A stretch of DNA of 64,000 nt, from contig NC_015138.1 of assembly GCF_000176855.2 (NCBI RefSeq), positions 558,001 to 622,000 of the forward strand. Reading direction: 5' to 3'. Origin of the DNA: Paracidovorax avenae ATCC 19860. GTDB lineage: Bacteria; Pseudomonadota; Gammaproteobacteria; Burkholderiales; Burkholderiaceae_C. The position numbers and the translations under genes were made by a program. The notes beneath the pieces are model-generated. The model ran no database searches. It saw only the letters and a program-made list of their open reading frames with translations, and was not told the origin of the DNA. This document shows positions 1-9,096 of the stretch, in pieces; position 1 is the stretch's first letter, and each line of letters opens with the position of its first letter.

Positions 1-1308
1 GGGGGTCATGCCCAAATGGTTGCGGAACGCCAGCTGCAGCGCGCGCTCGGTGACGCCCAGTCGGCCGGCGATCTCGCGCACCGAGAGGTTGGGGTCGTGC
101 AGGTTTTCGATGATGTAGCGGTAGGCGGCGCGGTAGCGCGGAGGCAGGCGCAGGCCCACGGTGTCCTGCGGGGCGTTGCTGGCGGGCGTGTCCATCCGCT
201 GCAGGGCCGCGTGGTGCACCACGCGCATGGCCTGCGCCACATGGCGCTTGTACTGCCGCAGCGACTCGCCGAGACGGCCTTCGCTCATGTGGATTTTCGA
301 CAGGCAGTACTGGATGTCCGAGGCCAGTGGGTGGTGTTCGATCTCGCGCTCGCCGCCGGCCAGCGGCATGATCGCTTCGCGGGCCGCAGGGATGGCGCGA
401 TCCGCCAGCAGGGCGAGGCAGCCCTCGACCCGGGCTTCCGCGTCGATGCCCGAGATGCCGTGCTGGCGCAGCCAGCGCCCGAAGCCGGCAACGGCTTCCT
501 GGCGGCCTGACGGATCGCCGCCATGCATGCCGGCCAGGTATCCGAGGCGGGCGCGCAGCAGCGCGGGCGTGCCGGGGGTGGATTCCAGGGTGCGCAGTTC
601 GGAGGCGAGGGTCTCGCCGGCCAGGCGTTCGCGGCCCAGCTCCTGGGCGGCCTCGGCGAAGGCATGGTCCGACAGTTCTTCGCTGTGCAGCAGTTCCACG
701 CGAGAAAGGATTTCGAGCCGGATGGCTGCGGCGTGGAGCGCGAGGGGGGCCGCTGCCTCCTCCGATTCGCACAGCGACTGCGCACGCTGGGCCGCCACCA
801 GTGCCGAGGCGTGCTGCCCCTGGGCCTGCAGCGACAGGGCGAGCCCGCAGCAGGCTTCCACGCGCAGCGGGGCGGGAACGTCGTGGTCATTGGCCACCAA
901 GGCCCAGCAGGCGGCTGCCCGGGCGGGCTTGCGCAGGTGCTGGAACATCCATGCCTGGTCCAGTGCGGAATGCCAGCGCACCATGCTGCGCGAGACGGCG
1001 TCGTAGGCCTTGAGCTGCTGGTGGAAGACGTCGCTTGCGAGTTCTTCCTGCCCGATCAACAGCAGGGTCCGCCCGAGCAGGGCACCTTCTTCTACGGGGC
1101 TCGCGTCGCGGGACTGGCCGCGTTCCAGCCGCCGACGGCCCATCGCGGCGGCCTCCTTGACCTGCAGGTTCTGGAGCAACTGGGTGAGCGCCTGCGCTCC
1201 GTGGCCGATGCGGTGGCAGGAAAGAGAGAGCAGAGAAAGGAGCATGTCGATCGTCGCGGCCCCCGCCGCGCCCCATGTGGTTTGGATGAAGGCGATGCTA
1301 GGAACCAT
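1..1308 (-). CDS. hrpX: HrpX/HrpB-type AraC transcription activator of the T3SS (3' end cut by window)
   Basis: AraC-family master activator that binds PIP/hrpII boxes in front of hrp/hrc and effector genes. The minus frame is open from ATG 1308 to the window edge, giving 436 residues with no stop, so the C-terminus is missing. An alternative in-frame ATG is at 1245. The last ~45 visible residues form the first helix-turn-helix of an AraC domain (RYIIENLHDPNLSVREIAG, then LGVTERALQLAFRNHLGMTP). The long N-terminal part is Ala/Leu/Arg-rich and helical, as in HrpB/HrpX proteins. It is divergent from hrpG across an AT-rich gap. The family runs to roughly 470-480 aa, so only about 40 residues should be lost. 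Identity rests on the HTH, the partner hrpG and the many PIP boxes in the window. Confidence 0.9.
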   Translation of the reverse strand, partial: MVPSIAFIQTTWGAAGAATIDMLLSLLSLSCHRIGHGAQALTQLLQNLQVKEAAAMGRRRLERGQSRDASPVEEGALLGRTLLLIGQEELASDVFHQQLKAYDAVSRSMVRWHSALDQAWMFQHLRKPARAAACWALVANDHDVPAPLRVEACCGLALSLQAQGQHASALVAAQRAQSLCESEEAAAPLALHAAAIRLEILSRVELLHSEELSDHAFAEAAQELGRERLAGETLASELRTLESTPGTPALLRARLGYLAGMHGGDPSGRQEAVAGFGRWLRQHGISGIDAEARVEGCLALLADRAIPAAREAIMPLAGGEREIEHHPLASDIQYCLSKIHMSEGRLGESLRQYKRHVAQAMRVVHHAALQRMDTPASNAPQDTVGLRLPPRYRAAYRYIIENLHDPNLSVREIAGRLGVTERALQLAFRNHLGMTP

Positions 1309-1740
1309 GCCGCGGACAAATCTCACCTAGGTTTTCCAAATCCTCAAATTTGCACACTCCAGGCATGGGGACGCGAAATTTGCGCCATGGGGCCGCATGC
1401 GGGAGGTGGACGCGGCTGTGTGCTCCATATAGGAAAGTTATTGATAGCGGAAATTAAATATGCAGCCCGGTCCTTGACAGCATTGGCGCTGCGGATTAAC
1501 AAATGGCAGCACCGCCGCGGTCGTTGATACAAATCCCTGCAGAATATTGCATATTCCTATCGACGTATTACAGACGATAAATACACCTATCTCCGCTGGA
1601 ATGAACTAAGCTTGCGCCTGTCGCCACTCACGCACGGATATTTGCAATGAAATGCAAAAATTGTGAATGTCCCGGTGGCTGACACATGGCTGTCATGGTC
1701 ATGACTAGATCTACGAAAACGTTTGCGTATGGGGAAATTC
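1309..1740. promoter_or_regulatory. AT-rich divergent intergenic region between hrpX and hrpG
   Basis: This 432-base gap has no convincing gene and is visibly more AT-rich than anything else in the island. It must hold the promoters of both regulators. A sigma70-like pair reading toward hrpG is TTGACA at 1474-1479 and TAACAA at 1497-1502, spaced 17 bases. I saw no PIP box here. That agrees with HrpG and HrpX acting upstream of the PIP regulon, not within it. The promoter call is tentative. Confidence 0.45.
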
Positions 1741-2559
1741 ATGCGAGTCGCATTGCTGTCGCGCCGTTCGGCGGTGAATCAATTCCTGGTGGATTTGTTG
1801 AATCGTGGGGGCATCCAGGCCATCTTGCAGGTCAGCATCGCTGCCTTCCGGATGCAGGCCCGTCGGCACCCGCCCGATGCGGTCATCCTGGAGGATTGCG
1901 GCGGTACGCTGGCCGAGGACCTCGGCCTGATCCGCAGCTGCATCTCGGCCCACGTGCCGGTGCTGGTGGCCGGCTCGGAGCTGCAGGCGGGCTTCGGCAC
2001 GGCCCTGGCGTGCGGGGCGGTGGACTACATCAACCTGTCCCGTGTGGGCCATGACGAGCTGAAGGCGCGGCTGCGCGGGCACGTGGAGGCCTATGCGCTG
2101 GAGACCGCGCGGTCGATCACTGTGGATGGCTGCGAACTGGATCCGGCCCGCCAGTGCTTCGTCCATCGCGGCACGGTGGTCGAACTCACCCACCGCGAAT
2201 GCGAACTCGCCTGGCTGCTGTTCTCGCGGCCCAACCAGGTGGTGTCCTCCCCCACCATCGTGGCCCGGGTCTGGGGGCGGTCGGTCGAATCCAACAAGCG
2301 CACGCTGGAGCAGCACATCTACAAGCTGCGCCTGAAGCTGCGCCAGTGCGGATGCAGCCTGCATGTGCAGGCCGCGTACGGCCGGGGCTACCGCCTCATG
2401 TCGTCCACCGAGGAAGCCACCGCCGCTCCGGTCGCGCAACCCCCCAGCATGCAGGTGTCCCGGGTCCGGCCTGCGGCGCCCCCGGTGCCCCCGGCCATGT
2501 CCGCCCCCATGCCGGCATCCCTGGCGGCGATGTTCTCCATGCCGCCGCTGGGCAGCTGA
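1741..2559 (+). CDS. hrpG: HrpG-type OmpR-family response regulator
   Basis: Top-level regulator of the hrp regulon. In Xanthomonas and Ralstonia HrpG switches on hrpX/hrpB. The protein is 272 aa: a divergent receiver domain (about residues 1-115), then an OmpR/PhoB-type winged helix (about 120-225, with LTHRECELAWLLF, the GRSVESNKRTLEQHIYKLR recognition region and the AYGRGYRL wing), then an unusual Pro/Ala/Met-rich tail of about 45 residues. ATG 1741 was chosen because GGGGA lies just upstream; an in-frame ATG at 1729 has no such site. No histidine kinase gene is adjacent. It is convergent with hpaB, whose end lies 34 bases away. Confidence 0.92.
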   Translation: MRVALLSRRSAVNQFLVDLLNRGGIQAILQVSIAAFRMQARRHPPDAVILEDCGGTLAEDLGLIRSCISAHVPVLVAGSELQAGFGTALACGAVDYINLSRVGHDELKARLRGHVEAYALETARSITVDGCELDPARQCFVHRGTVVELTHRECELAWLLFSRPNQVVSSPTIVARVWGRSVESNKRTLEQHIYKLRLKLRQCGCSLHVQAAYGRGYRLMSSTEEATAAPVAQPPSMQVSRVRPAAPPVPPAMSAPMPASLAAMFSMPPLGS

Positions 2560-2593
2560 GCCGCAGGCCTGCCCGCCCCGCCAGGGGCCGGGC

Positions 2594-3049
2594 TCAGACC
2601 TTGATCCACAGGTATTCGCCGGAGCAGATCCCCAGGAAGGCCTCGTCGGTGGAGGTCAGGATGTTGTCGCCCCAGTAGCGGCCGTGCTCGGCATAGTGCG
2701 TGAGCGTTTCGGCCAGCCAGGTGCCCGTGATGTCGGGCGTCATCGGCACGCGCACGATGAGGATGATGCCGCCGGTGTCCGGGTTGATCCCGGCCTGCGC
2801 CTGGTCCTGCGCATAGACCGTGAGATTGGCCTCCAGCAGGAGGCGGTACACGGCCAGCGTGCGGCCTGCCGTGACGATGCCGAAATGGAAGTTCAGGTAC
2901 ATCGCGCCCACGTCGTTCTCGTAGTGCGCGATCTGGACCTCGAAGCCTTCGACTTCCACCCAGCCCCGGTCCAGCACGGCCCGGGAATCGGGCAGGTCGA
3001 TGACACCGCAGAGATCGGTGACGAGTTGCTCGTACTGCTGGAAGCTCAT
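2594..3049 (-). CDS. hpaB: HpaB, general T3SS exit-control chaperone
   Basis: HpaB binds many effectors and imposes secretion order (translocon before effectors) through the HrcN ATPase. This 151-aa acidic protein has the CesT-like alpha/beta fold pattern and highly conserved HpaB segments, for example MYLNFHFGIVTAGRTL, ANLTVYAQDQAQ and LTHYAEHGRYWG. The start at 3049 overlaps the hpaA stop as ATGA, implying translational coupling. It is the last gene of the hrcU-hpaB operon. An upstream in-frame ATG at 3079 would add 10 residues inside hpaA and is less likely. Confidence 0.93.
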   Translation of the reverse strand: MSFQQYEQLVTDLCGVIDLPDSRAVLDRGWVEVEGFEVQIAHYENDVGAMYLNFHFGIVTAGRTLAVYRLLLEANLTVYAQDQAQAGINPDTGGIILIVRVPMTPDITGTWLAETLTHYAEHGRYWGDNILTSTDEAFLGICSGEYLWIKV

Positions 3050-4020
3050 GATCGCTCGGGCATGCGCGGCAGAAGCCATGCCGGCCCGCCGGCCAGACGT
3101 TCCGTCGTCAGCCGCAGCTGCGACGTGGTCCGGGGCCGGCTGTAGTTCAGGAGCTGCAGGGGCAGCAGCGCGAAACGGTCGGACGGCTTGCTCGATACGT
3201 CCATGCCGGCGCGCAGCAGCGCCTCGCGCACCTCGGCCACCGTGGTGAGCGGCTTGCCGCCGTTCTGGCGGCGCAGGTGCTCGGCGATCCGTGCCAGGAG
3301 CATCGCCTGTACCGGGTGCCCGGCGCCGTGCGATGCCCAGACGATCGAGCCTAGCGCGGCCACCAGCGTGTCGGCCTGCACCATGGGGTCGTCGCTGGAC
3401 ATGCCCACCTCGAGGTCCGCGAGCATGGCCTGCATGCGCAGCTTCGCCGCACTGCCGCCCGCCTGCGCCTGTCCGCCATGGCCGCGGCCATCGCTGCCCT
3501 GGTGGTGGCCTCCGGACTGCCCGCCGGAGCCGGACTCGCCATCGCGCGTGTCCTGCTGCGCCGTGTTGCTGCCGGGCTGCAGGAAGATGTCCTGGGAGTA
3601 CTGTTCCTGCTCTTCCAGGTCGCGGCGGTGCTCCGCGAGGCCTTCGCGGCCGCGCTCGCGCACCTCCCGGCTGCTTTCCTCTTCCTGGCCCTTGTGCTCG
3701 CTGCGCGCGGATTCGCCGGTTTCCTTGGCCTGTTCGAAGTCGGCCAGGAAGTCCAGCGGCGTGCGCTCCTCCGTGGGCGCATGCTCGCTGCCCTGGCCCG
3801 GCAGGTGGCTGTGCCGGGGCGGCGGTGGAGGCGGGGGGCGCCCCAGCGTCTTGAAGACATAGTCGCCATAGCGGCCCTGCAGCACGGCGCGCTGCCGGTC
3901 CTGCACGGCTTCTTCATGCAGTTGCGTGCGCAGGTTTTCGCGCTTGACCAGCTGCTGTTGCTGCAGCTGGCGCGTGCGCAGCTGCTTCAGCCGGAACACC
4001 GAAAACAGGTTCTGCATCAT
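3046..4020 (-). CDS. hpaA: HpaA, secreted T3SS control protein
   Basis: In Xanthomonas HpaA is itself secreted and acts with HpaB to control pilus assembly and effector release. This 324-aa protein starts at ATG 4020 (MMQNLFSVFRLKQL), overlapping the hrcS stop as ATGA. The N-terminal third is highly charged and Gln-rich. It is followed by a seven-proline run at about residues 60-67, an acidic/Gly-rich disordered centre, and a conserved-looking C-terminal third from about residue 195 (LRMQAMLADLEVGMSSDDP). Position between hrcS and hpaB is the same as in Xanthomonas and Ralstonia, which supports the name more than motif recognition does. Confidence 0.8.
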   Translation of the reverse strand: MMQNLFSVFRLKQLRTRQLQQQQLVKRENLRTQLHEEAVQDRQRAVLQGRYGDYVFKTLGRPPPPPPPRHSHLPGQGSEHAPTEERTPLDFLADFEQAKETGESARSEHKGQEEESSREVRERGREGLAEHRRDLEEQEQYSQDIFLQPGSNTAQQDTRDGESGSGGQSGGHHQGSDGRGHGGQAQAGGSAAKLRMQAMLADLEVGMSSDDPMVQADTLVAALGSIVWASHGAGHPVQAMLLARIAEHLRRQNGGKPLTTVAEVREALLRAGMDVSSKPSDRFALLPLQLLNYSRPRTTSQLRLTTERLAGGPAWLLPRMPERS

Positions 4021-4280
4021 GGCGTGAAGACGGCCGTGAGAAGCCGTTGCGAGAACTGCAGCACGGTGCTGCCCACCCAGGGGGCGCTCACGGCGACGGT
4101 GACCGTCACGCAGATGAGCTTGATGCCTTGCGAGATCGACTGGTCCTGCAGCGAGGTGACGGCCTGCACCAGCGCCACGAGCAGGCCGACGATCGCCGCG
4201 ACGGCCACGGCCGGCAGCGACAGCAGCAGGCACAGCATGAGGGCCTCGGAGGTGAGCTGGACGATGTTGTCGTGGTTCAT
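4017..4280 (-). CDS. hrcS: HrcS (SctS/FliQ family) export-gate protein
   Basis: Inner-membrane component of the SctRST export gate. The 87-aa protein has two hydrophobic hairpin segments (about residues 15-40 and 50-75) and the FliQ signature region around VQAVTSLQDQSISQGIKL. The start MNHDNIVQLT at 4280 was chosen by family length (85-90 aa); an upstream in-frame extension to 4343 would run into hrcR. The stop overlaps the hpaA start. It lies 20 bases after hrcR, the conserved order. Confidence 0.95.
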   Translation of the reverse strand: MNHDNIVQLTSEALMLCLLLSLPAVAVAAIVGLLVALVQAVTSLQDQSISQGIKLICVTVTVAVSAPWVGSTVLQFSQRLLTAVFTP

Positions 4281-4300
4281 GGCGAGCGAGCCCCGTGCAG

Positions 4301-4963
4301 TCAGCGATAGGTCATGACCAGCCCGTGCATCACCTGGGACCATCCGTCGAGCACGACGAAGAGCAGCAGCTTGAAGGGGATGGCGACGTTGGTGGGGGAG
4401 ACCTGGGACAGGCCCATGGCCAGCAGGACGTTGGCGATGACCAGCTCGACGATGATGAAGGCCAGGTAGAGCAGGAAGCCGATGCGGAAGGCGGCGGTAA
4501 GCTCGGTGAGCAGGAAAGCGGGCGCCAGCACCACGAGGTCGTCGGCCTGCAGCGACCGGGCACGGTCCTCGGGCCAGAGCGCCTGGGCCGACTTGAGGAA
4601 GAACGCCTTCTCGGCAGCATCGGCGTGCTTGTCCAGGAACTTGCGGAACGGCTCGCGTGCGGCCGAGGCGGCGGCGAGCATCTGCTGGGTGTTGGAGCTC
4701 TGCGCGGAGGGCGGCAGCATCTGCATGCGGTCCGAGGCCTCCATGGCGACCGGGGCCATGACGTACACCGAGATGATGATGGCGATGCCGTTGAGCACCA
4801 TGTTGGGAGGCACCTGCTGCACGCCGAGCGCGTTGCGCAGCAGGCCCAGGACCACCACCACCTTGGTGTAGGACGTGACGATCATGGCGGCGAACGGCAG
4901 CACCGCCAGCAGCATCAGCGCCAGCGCCAGCGAGATGGGATCGAGTCCCGAAATCGGCGTCAT
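4301..4963 (-). CDS. hrcR: HrcR (SctR/FliP family) export-gate protein
   Basis: Core pore-forming subunit of the T3SS export gate. The 220-aa protein carries FliP hallmarks: an N-terminal membrane segment followed by SYTKVVVVLGLLRNALGVQQ, the PPNMVLNGIAI segment, a soluble periplasmic insert, then a membrane hairpin ending FKLLLFVVLDGWSQV. Start ATG 4963 overlaps the hrcQ stop as ATGA. Length and order match Ralstonia/Xanthomonas HrcR. Confidence 0.96.
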   Translation of the reverse strand: MTPISGLDPISLALALMLLAVLPFAAMIVTSYTKVVVVLGLLRNALGVQQVPPNMVLNGIAIIISVYVMAPVAMEASDRMQMLPPSAQSSNTQQMLAAASAAREPFRKFLDKHADAAEKAFFLKSAQALWPEDRARSLQADDLVVLAPAFLLTELTAAFRIGFLLYLAFIIVELVIANVLLAMGLSQVSPTNVAIPFKLLLFVVLDGWSQVMHGLVMTYR

Positions 4964-6081
4964 GGTGCGTCCGTTGCCGTGGGCGATGCGGCTGCGCCGG
5001 CCGCCGCCATGTGCGCGATGCGCACGCCCAGGCTTTCGCCGATCACGACCAGGCGGCCCGTGCCCACGACCTGGCCGTGGCAGACAAGGCGGACGGTGGC
5101 GTCGCGGGCAGGGACGGCGAGCGGGACGACCGAACCGGCATCCAGCGCCGCGAGTTCGTCCAGGCGGATGTGGGCCGTGTCGATCTCGATGGCGACGGGA
5201 ACGCGGATGCTGCCGATGTCGGCCAGGGGGAGCGGCGTGGCCGGCAGGGCGGCTTCGCTGCCGGCGTCTTCCGGGATTTCCGCGGCGGCGCTGGCGGGAG
5301 CCGGCTCGGCGCTGCCATCGTCCAGGTCCGCGAAGGCATCGGCCTGCGGTGCGGCGTGCAGCGCGATTTCGGAGTCGTCCAGATCGAGTTCTGCGGGTAT
5401 GTGCATGGTGGTTCCCAGTCCGAAAGAGAGATGGCAGGGGCGCCGCCGGCCTGCGGCGAGCGTGCCGCACAGGACGACATCGCCTGCCGCCAGGGTGGCG
5501 AGGTCCGCGGGCGCGAGCCTGCGGGTGGCGAGGCGGACGGTGCCGGGCAGGCGCAGCGCCGCGAAGGGGGCGCCGTCGGCCTGCGCGGAATGCGCGAGGC
5601 TGGCCTGCAGCCTGGCGGCCACGGTGCCGTCGATGGCATGCAGGCCGATGCGCAGGCCGCCGCATGTCCATTCCAGTGGCGCCTGCACGGCCGGGCGCAC
5701 GGCCACGGCGGACAGGGCGAGGCCCGGCAGCACCGGCGCCGCGGCGGCGAGGGGGCCTGCGAGCAGGGTTTCCGCCACTTCGCGCGCCAGCGCGGCATCG
5801 GCGAGGCGGGCCGCCATGCCGAGCGCCGGCCATGCCGACACGGGCACGGAGACCTGCAGGTGTCCGTGCATGCAGGAGAAGTCCAGCATCGCCGCCTCGT
5901 GCCGGTGGCCGGGCGTGGCGGCTGCCACGCGCCCCTGCGGCTGTCCGCAGAGGCCGGCTGCCCAGCGCGCGAAGCGGCGGTCGAAGGCGATGCGCGCCAG
6001 ATGCGCCTCGCCGGCGGGCACGGTCGGCAGACAGTCGGCCAGTTCGGCGTTGGTGGCGGATGGGGGCGCGAGGACGTTCAC
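4960..6081 (-). CDS. hrcQ: HrcQ (SctQ) C-ring/sorting-platform protein
   Basis: Cytoplasmic ring protein that receives chaperone-substrate complexes and the ATPase complex. The 373-aa product most likely begins at GTG 6081, which overlaps the hpaP stop as GTGA; no ATG lies near. The C-terminal ~80 residues form a SpoA/FliN-type domain (IRVPVAIEIDTAHIRLDELA...VVPLAVPARDATVRL). A second, weaker surface-presentation domain lies before an acidic Ala/Pro linker (about residues 245-285). Unlike Pseudomonas hrcQA/hrcQB, the gene is not split. Confidence 0.92.
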   Translation of the reverse strand: MNVLAPPSATNAELADCLPTVPAGEAHLARIAFDRRFARWAAGLCGQPQGRVAAATPGHRHEAAMLDFSCMHGHLQVSVPVSAWPALGMAARLADAALAREVAETLLAGPLAAAAPVLPGLALSAVAVRPAVQAPLEWTCGGLRIGLHAIDGTVAARLQASLAHSAQADGAPFAALRLPGTVRLATRRLAPADLATLAAGDVVLCGTLAAGRRRPCHLSFGLGTTMHIPAELDLDDSEIALHAAPQADAFADLDDGSAEPAPASAAAEIPEDAGSEAALPATPLPLADIGSIRVPVAIEIDTAHIRLDELAALDAGSVVPLAVPARDATVRLVCHGQVVGTGRLVVIGESLGVRIAHMAAAGAAASPTATDAP

Positions 6082-6980
6082 GTTGGAGATTCCAGATCGA
6101 TGTCGATGCCGCGCTGTCCGGGGCCCAATGCCTCGAGCTGCGCACGCAGTGGATCGCGATGGAGGGAGATTAGCCGTGCCGATTCGGAGGACTGGGTGCG
6201 GAACCGAAGGCTCATCGCGTAAGGCGAAAGGGTGAGGGCGACTTCGCTTTCCGGGAGCACGGCCGGGTCCATCGGCACCGTGACGGACCAGGACTGGAAG
6301 GCCGGATCGGCCTGGGCGCACAGCCATGCGATGCGCTGCACGGTGTCCTGCAGCCAGGCGGGCGCATCGGCCGCGGCAGGGCGCGCCGGGGCGCCGGCGC
6401 CGGGCTGTTCCGCTCCGGAGTCCTGCCCGGGCTGCCGGGGGGTATCGCCGTCCTGGCGCGCCAGGGAAGGCGCCTGCGGGGGCGGTGGCGCCGTGGCGGG
6501 AGCCGGGGCCGGCGGGAGGGTCGTGTCGGGAGTCGCGGCGAGGGCCGCGTCCGGCGTGGGGCCCGCGGTGTCGGCGGACGGCGTGGCGCTGTCCGGTGCA
6601 GCGGCCTGGCCGGCCGCAGGATAGTCTTTCGCTGCCAGCGCGCTGGACCGGGCCTGTCTCTCCGCCATGGCGTCCGGTCCGGGCCACGGCGGGGCCTCCT
6701 CGTCCGGGTTGCAGGCGTGGACGGGCAGCGGATGCACTGGCGAGGCTGCGGCGGGCGTGTCTGGCTCGGCGGGGCCCGCGGGCGCACGCCGCGCTGGCAT
6801 TTGCAGGAAGCCGGCGGATTCCGGCATGGCGTCGGCCGCATCGCCCAGCAGGTGGCGCTGGAACCGGTGGGCGGCGCCGGCCGCTTGCGGCAGGGTGGAT
6901 GGCCCGCGCCATACGGCCTCCGGAGCCAGGCTGCGGCTGCCGGAGGGGCCCGGGCGGAGTTGCGAGAGGTCTTGGCCCAT
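6078..6980 (-). CDS. hpaP: HpaP/HpaC-type substrate-specificity switch protein (SctP)
   Basis: HpaC/HpaP (T3S4) proteins interact with the HrcU C-terminus and switch the system from early to late substrates. The 300-aa protein is Pro/Ala-rich and low complexity for its first ~200 residues, consistent with an SctP ruler/linker. Its C-terminal ~95 residues are ordered (APAWLQDTVQRIAWLCAQAD, then VTVPMDPAVLPESEVALTLS), resembling the HpaP domain. It lies between hrcV (8-base gap) and hrcQ (GTGA overlap), the HpaC/HpaP position in related clusters. Confidence 0.85.
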   Translation of the reverse strand: MGQDLSQLRPGPSGSRSLAPEAVWRGPSTLPQAAGAAHRFQRHLLGDAADAMPESAGFLQMPARRAPAGPAEPDTPAAASPVHPLPVHACNPDEEAPPWPGPDAMAERQARSSALAAKDYPAAGQAAAPDSATPSADTAGPTPDAALAATPDTTLPPAPAPATAPPPPQAPSLARQDGDTPRQPGQDSGAEQPGAGAPARPAAADAPAWLQDTVQRIAWLCAQADPAFQSWSVTVPMDPAVLPESEVALTLSPYAMSLRFRTQSSESARLISLHRDPLRAQLEALGPGQRGIDIDLESPT

Positions 6981-6988
6981 GGCGCAGG

Positions 6989-9052
6989 CTAGGCGACGCG
7001 GCCGATCGGCCGCAGCTCGATCAGGCTGCCCAGTTCCTGGAAGGAATACACGCGCAGCCAGTCGATGCGGCCTTCGATCATCTTCTTGACGTAGCGGCGG
7101 ATGTCCATCGACGTGACCAGGGCCACGCCCGTGGCGGGCGACGAGCGCGCGACGGCCGCGATGCGGTCGGTGATGTCCCGCGCGTCGTCGGGCGACATGG
7201 CGAGGTAGTTGCCGGCGGGCGTGGGCTTGATGCAGCCGCGGATCGCCTGTTCGATTTCCGGCGCGAGCAGGATGGCCGAGATGTGCCGCTGGCCGCCGCC
7301 GGCCTCGTGCGCGAGGTAGCGGCCCAGGTCGGAGCGCACGTATTCGGTGAGCAGCAGCAGGTCCTTTTCCTTGGGCGCCCAGGTGATGAGGCTTTCGAAG
7401 ATGCTGCGGATGTTGCGGATGGGCACCTGTTCTTCCAGCAGGCGCCGCAGCACCTCGGCCATGCGCTGCAGCGGCATGACCTTCTGCACTTCGGCCACCA
7501 GCCCCGGATATTCCGGCGTGGCCCGCTCGATGATCCACTGCACTTCCTGCACGCCCATGAACAGGTGGGCGTGGCGCTGGAGCATCTCCACCACTTCGCG
7601 GGCGATCACCTGCTCGATCTCCAGGCAGGCCCCGGCGCGCTGGGCGGGCGGGATGGCCGCCTGGGGGACCCAGAGCGACTCCTCCATGCCCAGCAGCGGG
7701 CCGTGCCGCTGGGCCTGCGCGGCCAGGGCGGACTGCGGGTCCAGCAGCAGGAGCATGTCGCCGGGCAATTGCGGCTGTGCCACGGGCACGTCGTTGATGA
7801 GGATGTCGAAGCGCAGGTCCTGGAGGCCGTCCCAGACCCACATCGCGGCGCCGGGGAAGGGCAGCCCCAGCCGCGTCTGCAGCCCTTCACGCTCCTTGTT
7901 CAGGGCCTGGTCGAGCCGCTCGGCATTGAGCAGGCGGGCGAGCGGGTCGGACAGGCGGATCGACAGCGGCTTGGCGAATTCGGGGGCGCGGTGCTGGATG
8001 GCCGTGCCCTCGCCCTTGCCGCCTTCGCGCAGCAGGGAGGCGATGGGCTTGGAGTGGGTCTTGGCGCTGCCCGGCGTGGCCGACTTGCGGCTGCGCGACA
8101 GCCACTGGCCGCCGCCCACCAGGCCCGCCGCCAGCAGGCAGAACGGAACGGCGGGAAAGCCCGGAATGGCCGCGAAGCCCAGGGTGAGCGCGCCCGCGAG
8201 GTACATGGAGCGGGTATTGCGCGTGAGCTGCTCCGTCATGTCCTCGCCCAGGGAGGTGGGCTTCTTGCGGTGCTCGTCGGCCACGCGGGTGGTCAGGATA
8301 CCGGCGGCCATACAGATGAAGAGCGCGGGAATCTGCGAGACCATGGCGTCGCCGATGGACAGCACGGCGAAGCGGTTGGCCGCCTCCCCGGCGGTCATGC
8401 TGTGGTACATGATGCCCACCACGATGCCCGCGAGGATGTTGACCAGCGTGATGATGAGGCCCGCGATGGCGTCGCCCTTCACGAACTTCATCGCGCCGTC
8501 CATCCCGCCGTGCAGCATGCTCTCCATGCTGAGCCGGGCGCGCTTGGCCTTGGCCTCGTCGGCGGTGAGCAGGCCGGCGCGCAGGTCGGCGTCGATGCTC
8601 ATCTGCTTGCCGGGCAGCGCGTCGAGCGTGAAGCGCGCGCCGACTTCGGCGACGCGCTCCGAGCCCTTGGCGATGACGATGAACTGCACGATGGTGATCA
8701 CCAGGAACACCACGATGCCCACCACGAGGTTGCCGCCCACCACGAGCTGGCCGAAGCTTTCGATCAGGTGGCCCGCGTCGGCGTGCAGCAGGATGGCCTT
8801 GGTCGAGGCGATGTTCAGCGACAGCCGGAACAGCGTGGTGAACAGCAGCAGCGAAGGGAAGGTGGAGAGCGAGACCGCGTCCGGTATGAACAGGGTGGTC
8901 ATCAGCAGCAGCACGCTGATGCTGAGGTTGATCGCGAGCAGCGAGTCGATCAGCAGCGTGGGCAGCGGCAGGATCATCAGCGCGATCACGCCGACGAGAA
9001 AGCCGGCCATCGTCAGGTCGTTGACCAGGGTGGAGTCGAATCGTTTGGCCAT
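6989..9052 (-). CDS. hrcV: HrcV (SctV/FlhA family) export-gate protein
   Basis: Large export-gate protein whose cytoplasmic nonamer ring binds chaperone-substrate complexes. It is 687 aa, the usual length. The N-terminal half (about residues 15-330) contains the transmembrane helices and the FlhA/LcrD signature around RLSLNIASTKAIL, AEVGARFTLDALPGKQM and MKFVKGDAIAGL. The C-terminal half is the soluble SctV-C domain, with FESLITWAPKEKDLLLLTEY and EYPGLVAEVQ. It starts at ATG 9052, 44 bases after hrcU. Confidence 0.97.
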   Translation of the reverse strand: MAKRFDSTLVNDLTMAGFLVGVIALMILPLPTLLIDSLLAINLSISVLLLMTTLFIPDAVSLSTFPSLLLFTTLFRLSLNIASTKAILLHADAGHLIESFGQLVVGGNLVVGIVVFLVITIVQFIVIAKGSERVAEVGARFTLDALPGKQMSIDADLRAGLLTADEAKAKRARLSMESMLHGGMDGAMKFVKGDAIAGLIITLVNILAGIVVGIMYHSMTAGEAANRFAVLSIGDAMVSQIPALFICMAAGILTTRVADEHRKKPTSLGEDMTEQLTRNTRSMYLAGALTLGFAAIPGFPAVPFCLLAAGLVGGGQWLSRSRKSATPGSAKTHSKPIASLLREGGKGEGTAIQHRAPEFAKPLSIRLSDPLARLLNAERLDQALNKEREGLQTRLGLPFPGAAMWVWDGLQDLRFDILINDVPVAQPQLPGDMLLLLDPQSALAAQAQRHGPLLGMEESLWVPQAAIPPAQRAGACLEIEQVIAREVVEMLQRHAHLFMGVQEVQWIIERATPEYPGLVAEVQKVMPLQRMAEVLRRLLEEQVPIRNIRSIFESLITWAPKEKDLLLLTEYVRSDLGRYLAHEAGGGQRHISAILLAPEIEQAIRGCIKPTPAGNYLAMSPDDARDITDRIAAVARSSPATGVALVTSMDIRRYVKKMIEGRIDWLRVYSFQELGSLIELRPIGRVA

Positions 9053-9096
9053 GGAGTGGTCCTCGGGGAGCGGGGCACGGGATGGAAAGCAGGGCG

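Noticed and set aside
4295..6235. 646-codon plus-strand frame opposite hrcR and hrcQ
   Set aside because: Antisense shadow of well-identified hrcR/hrcQ; low-complexity Arg/Gly/Ala composition.
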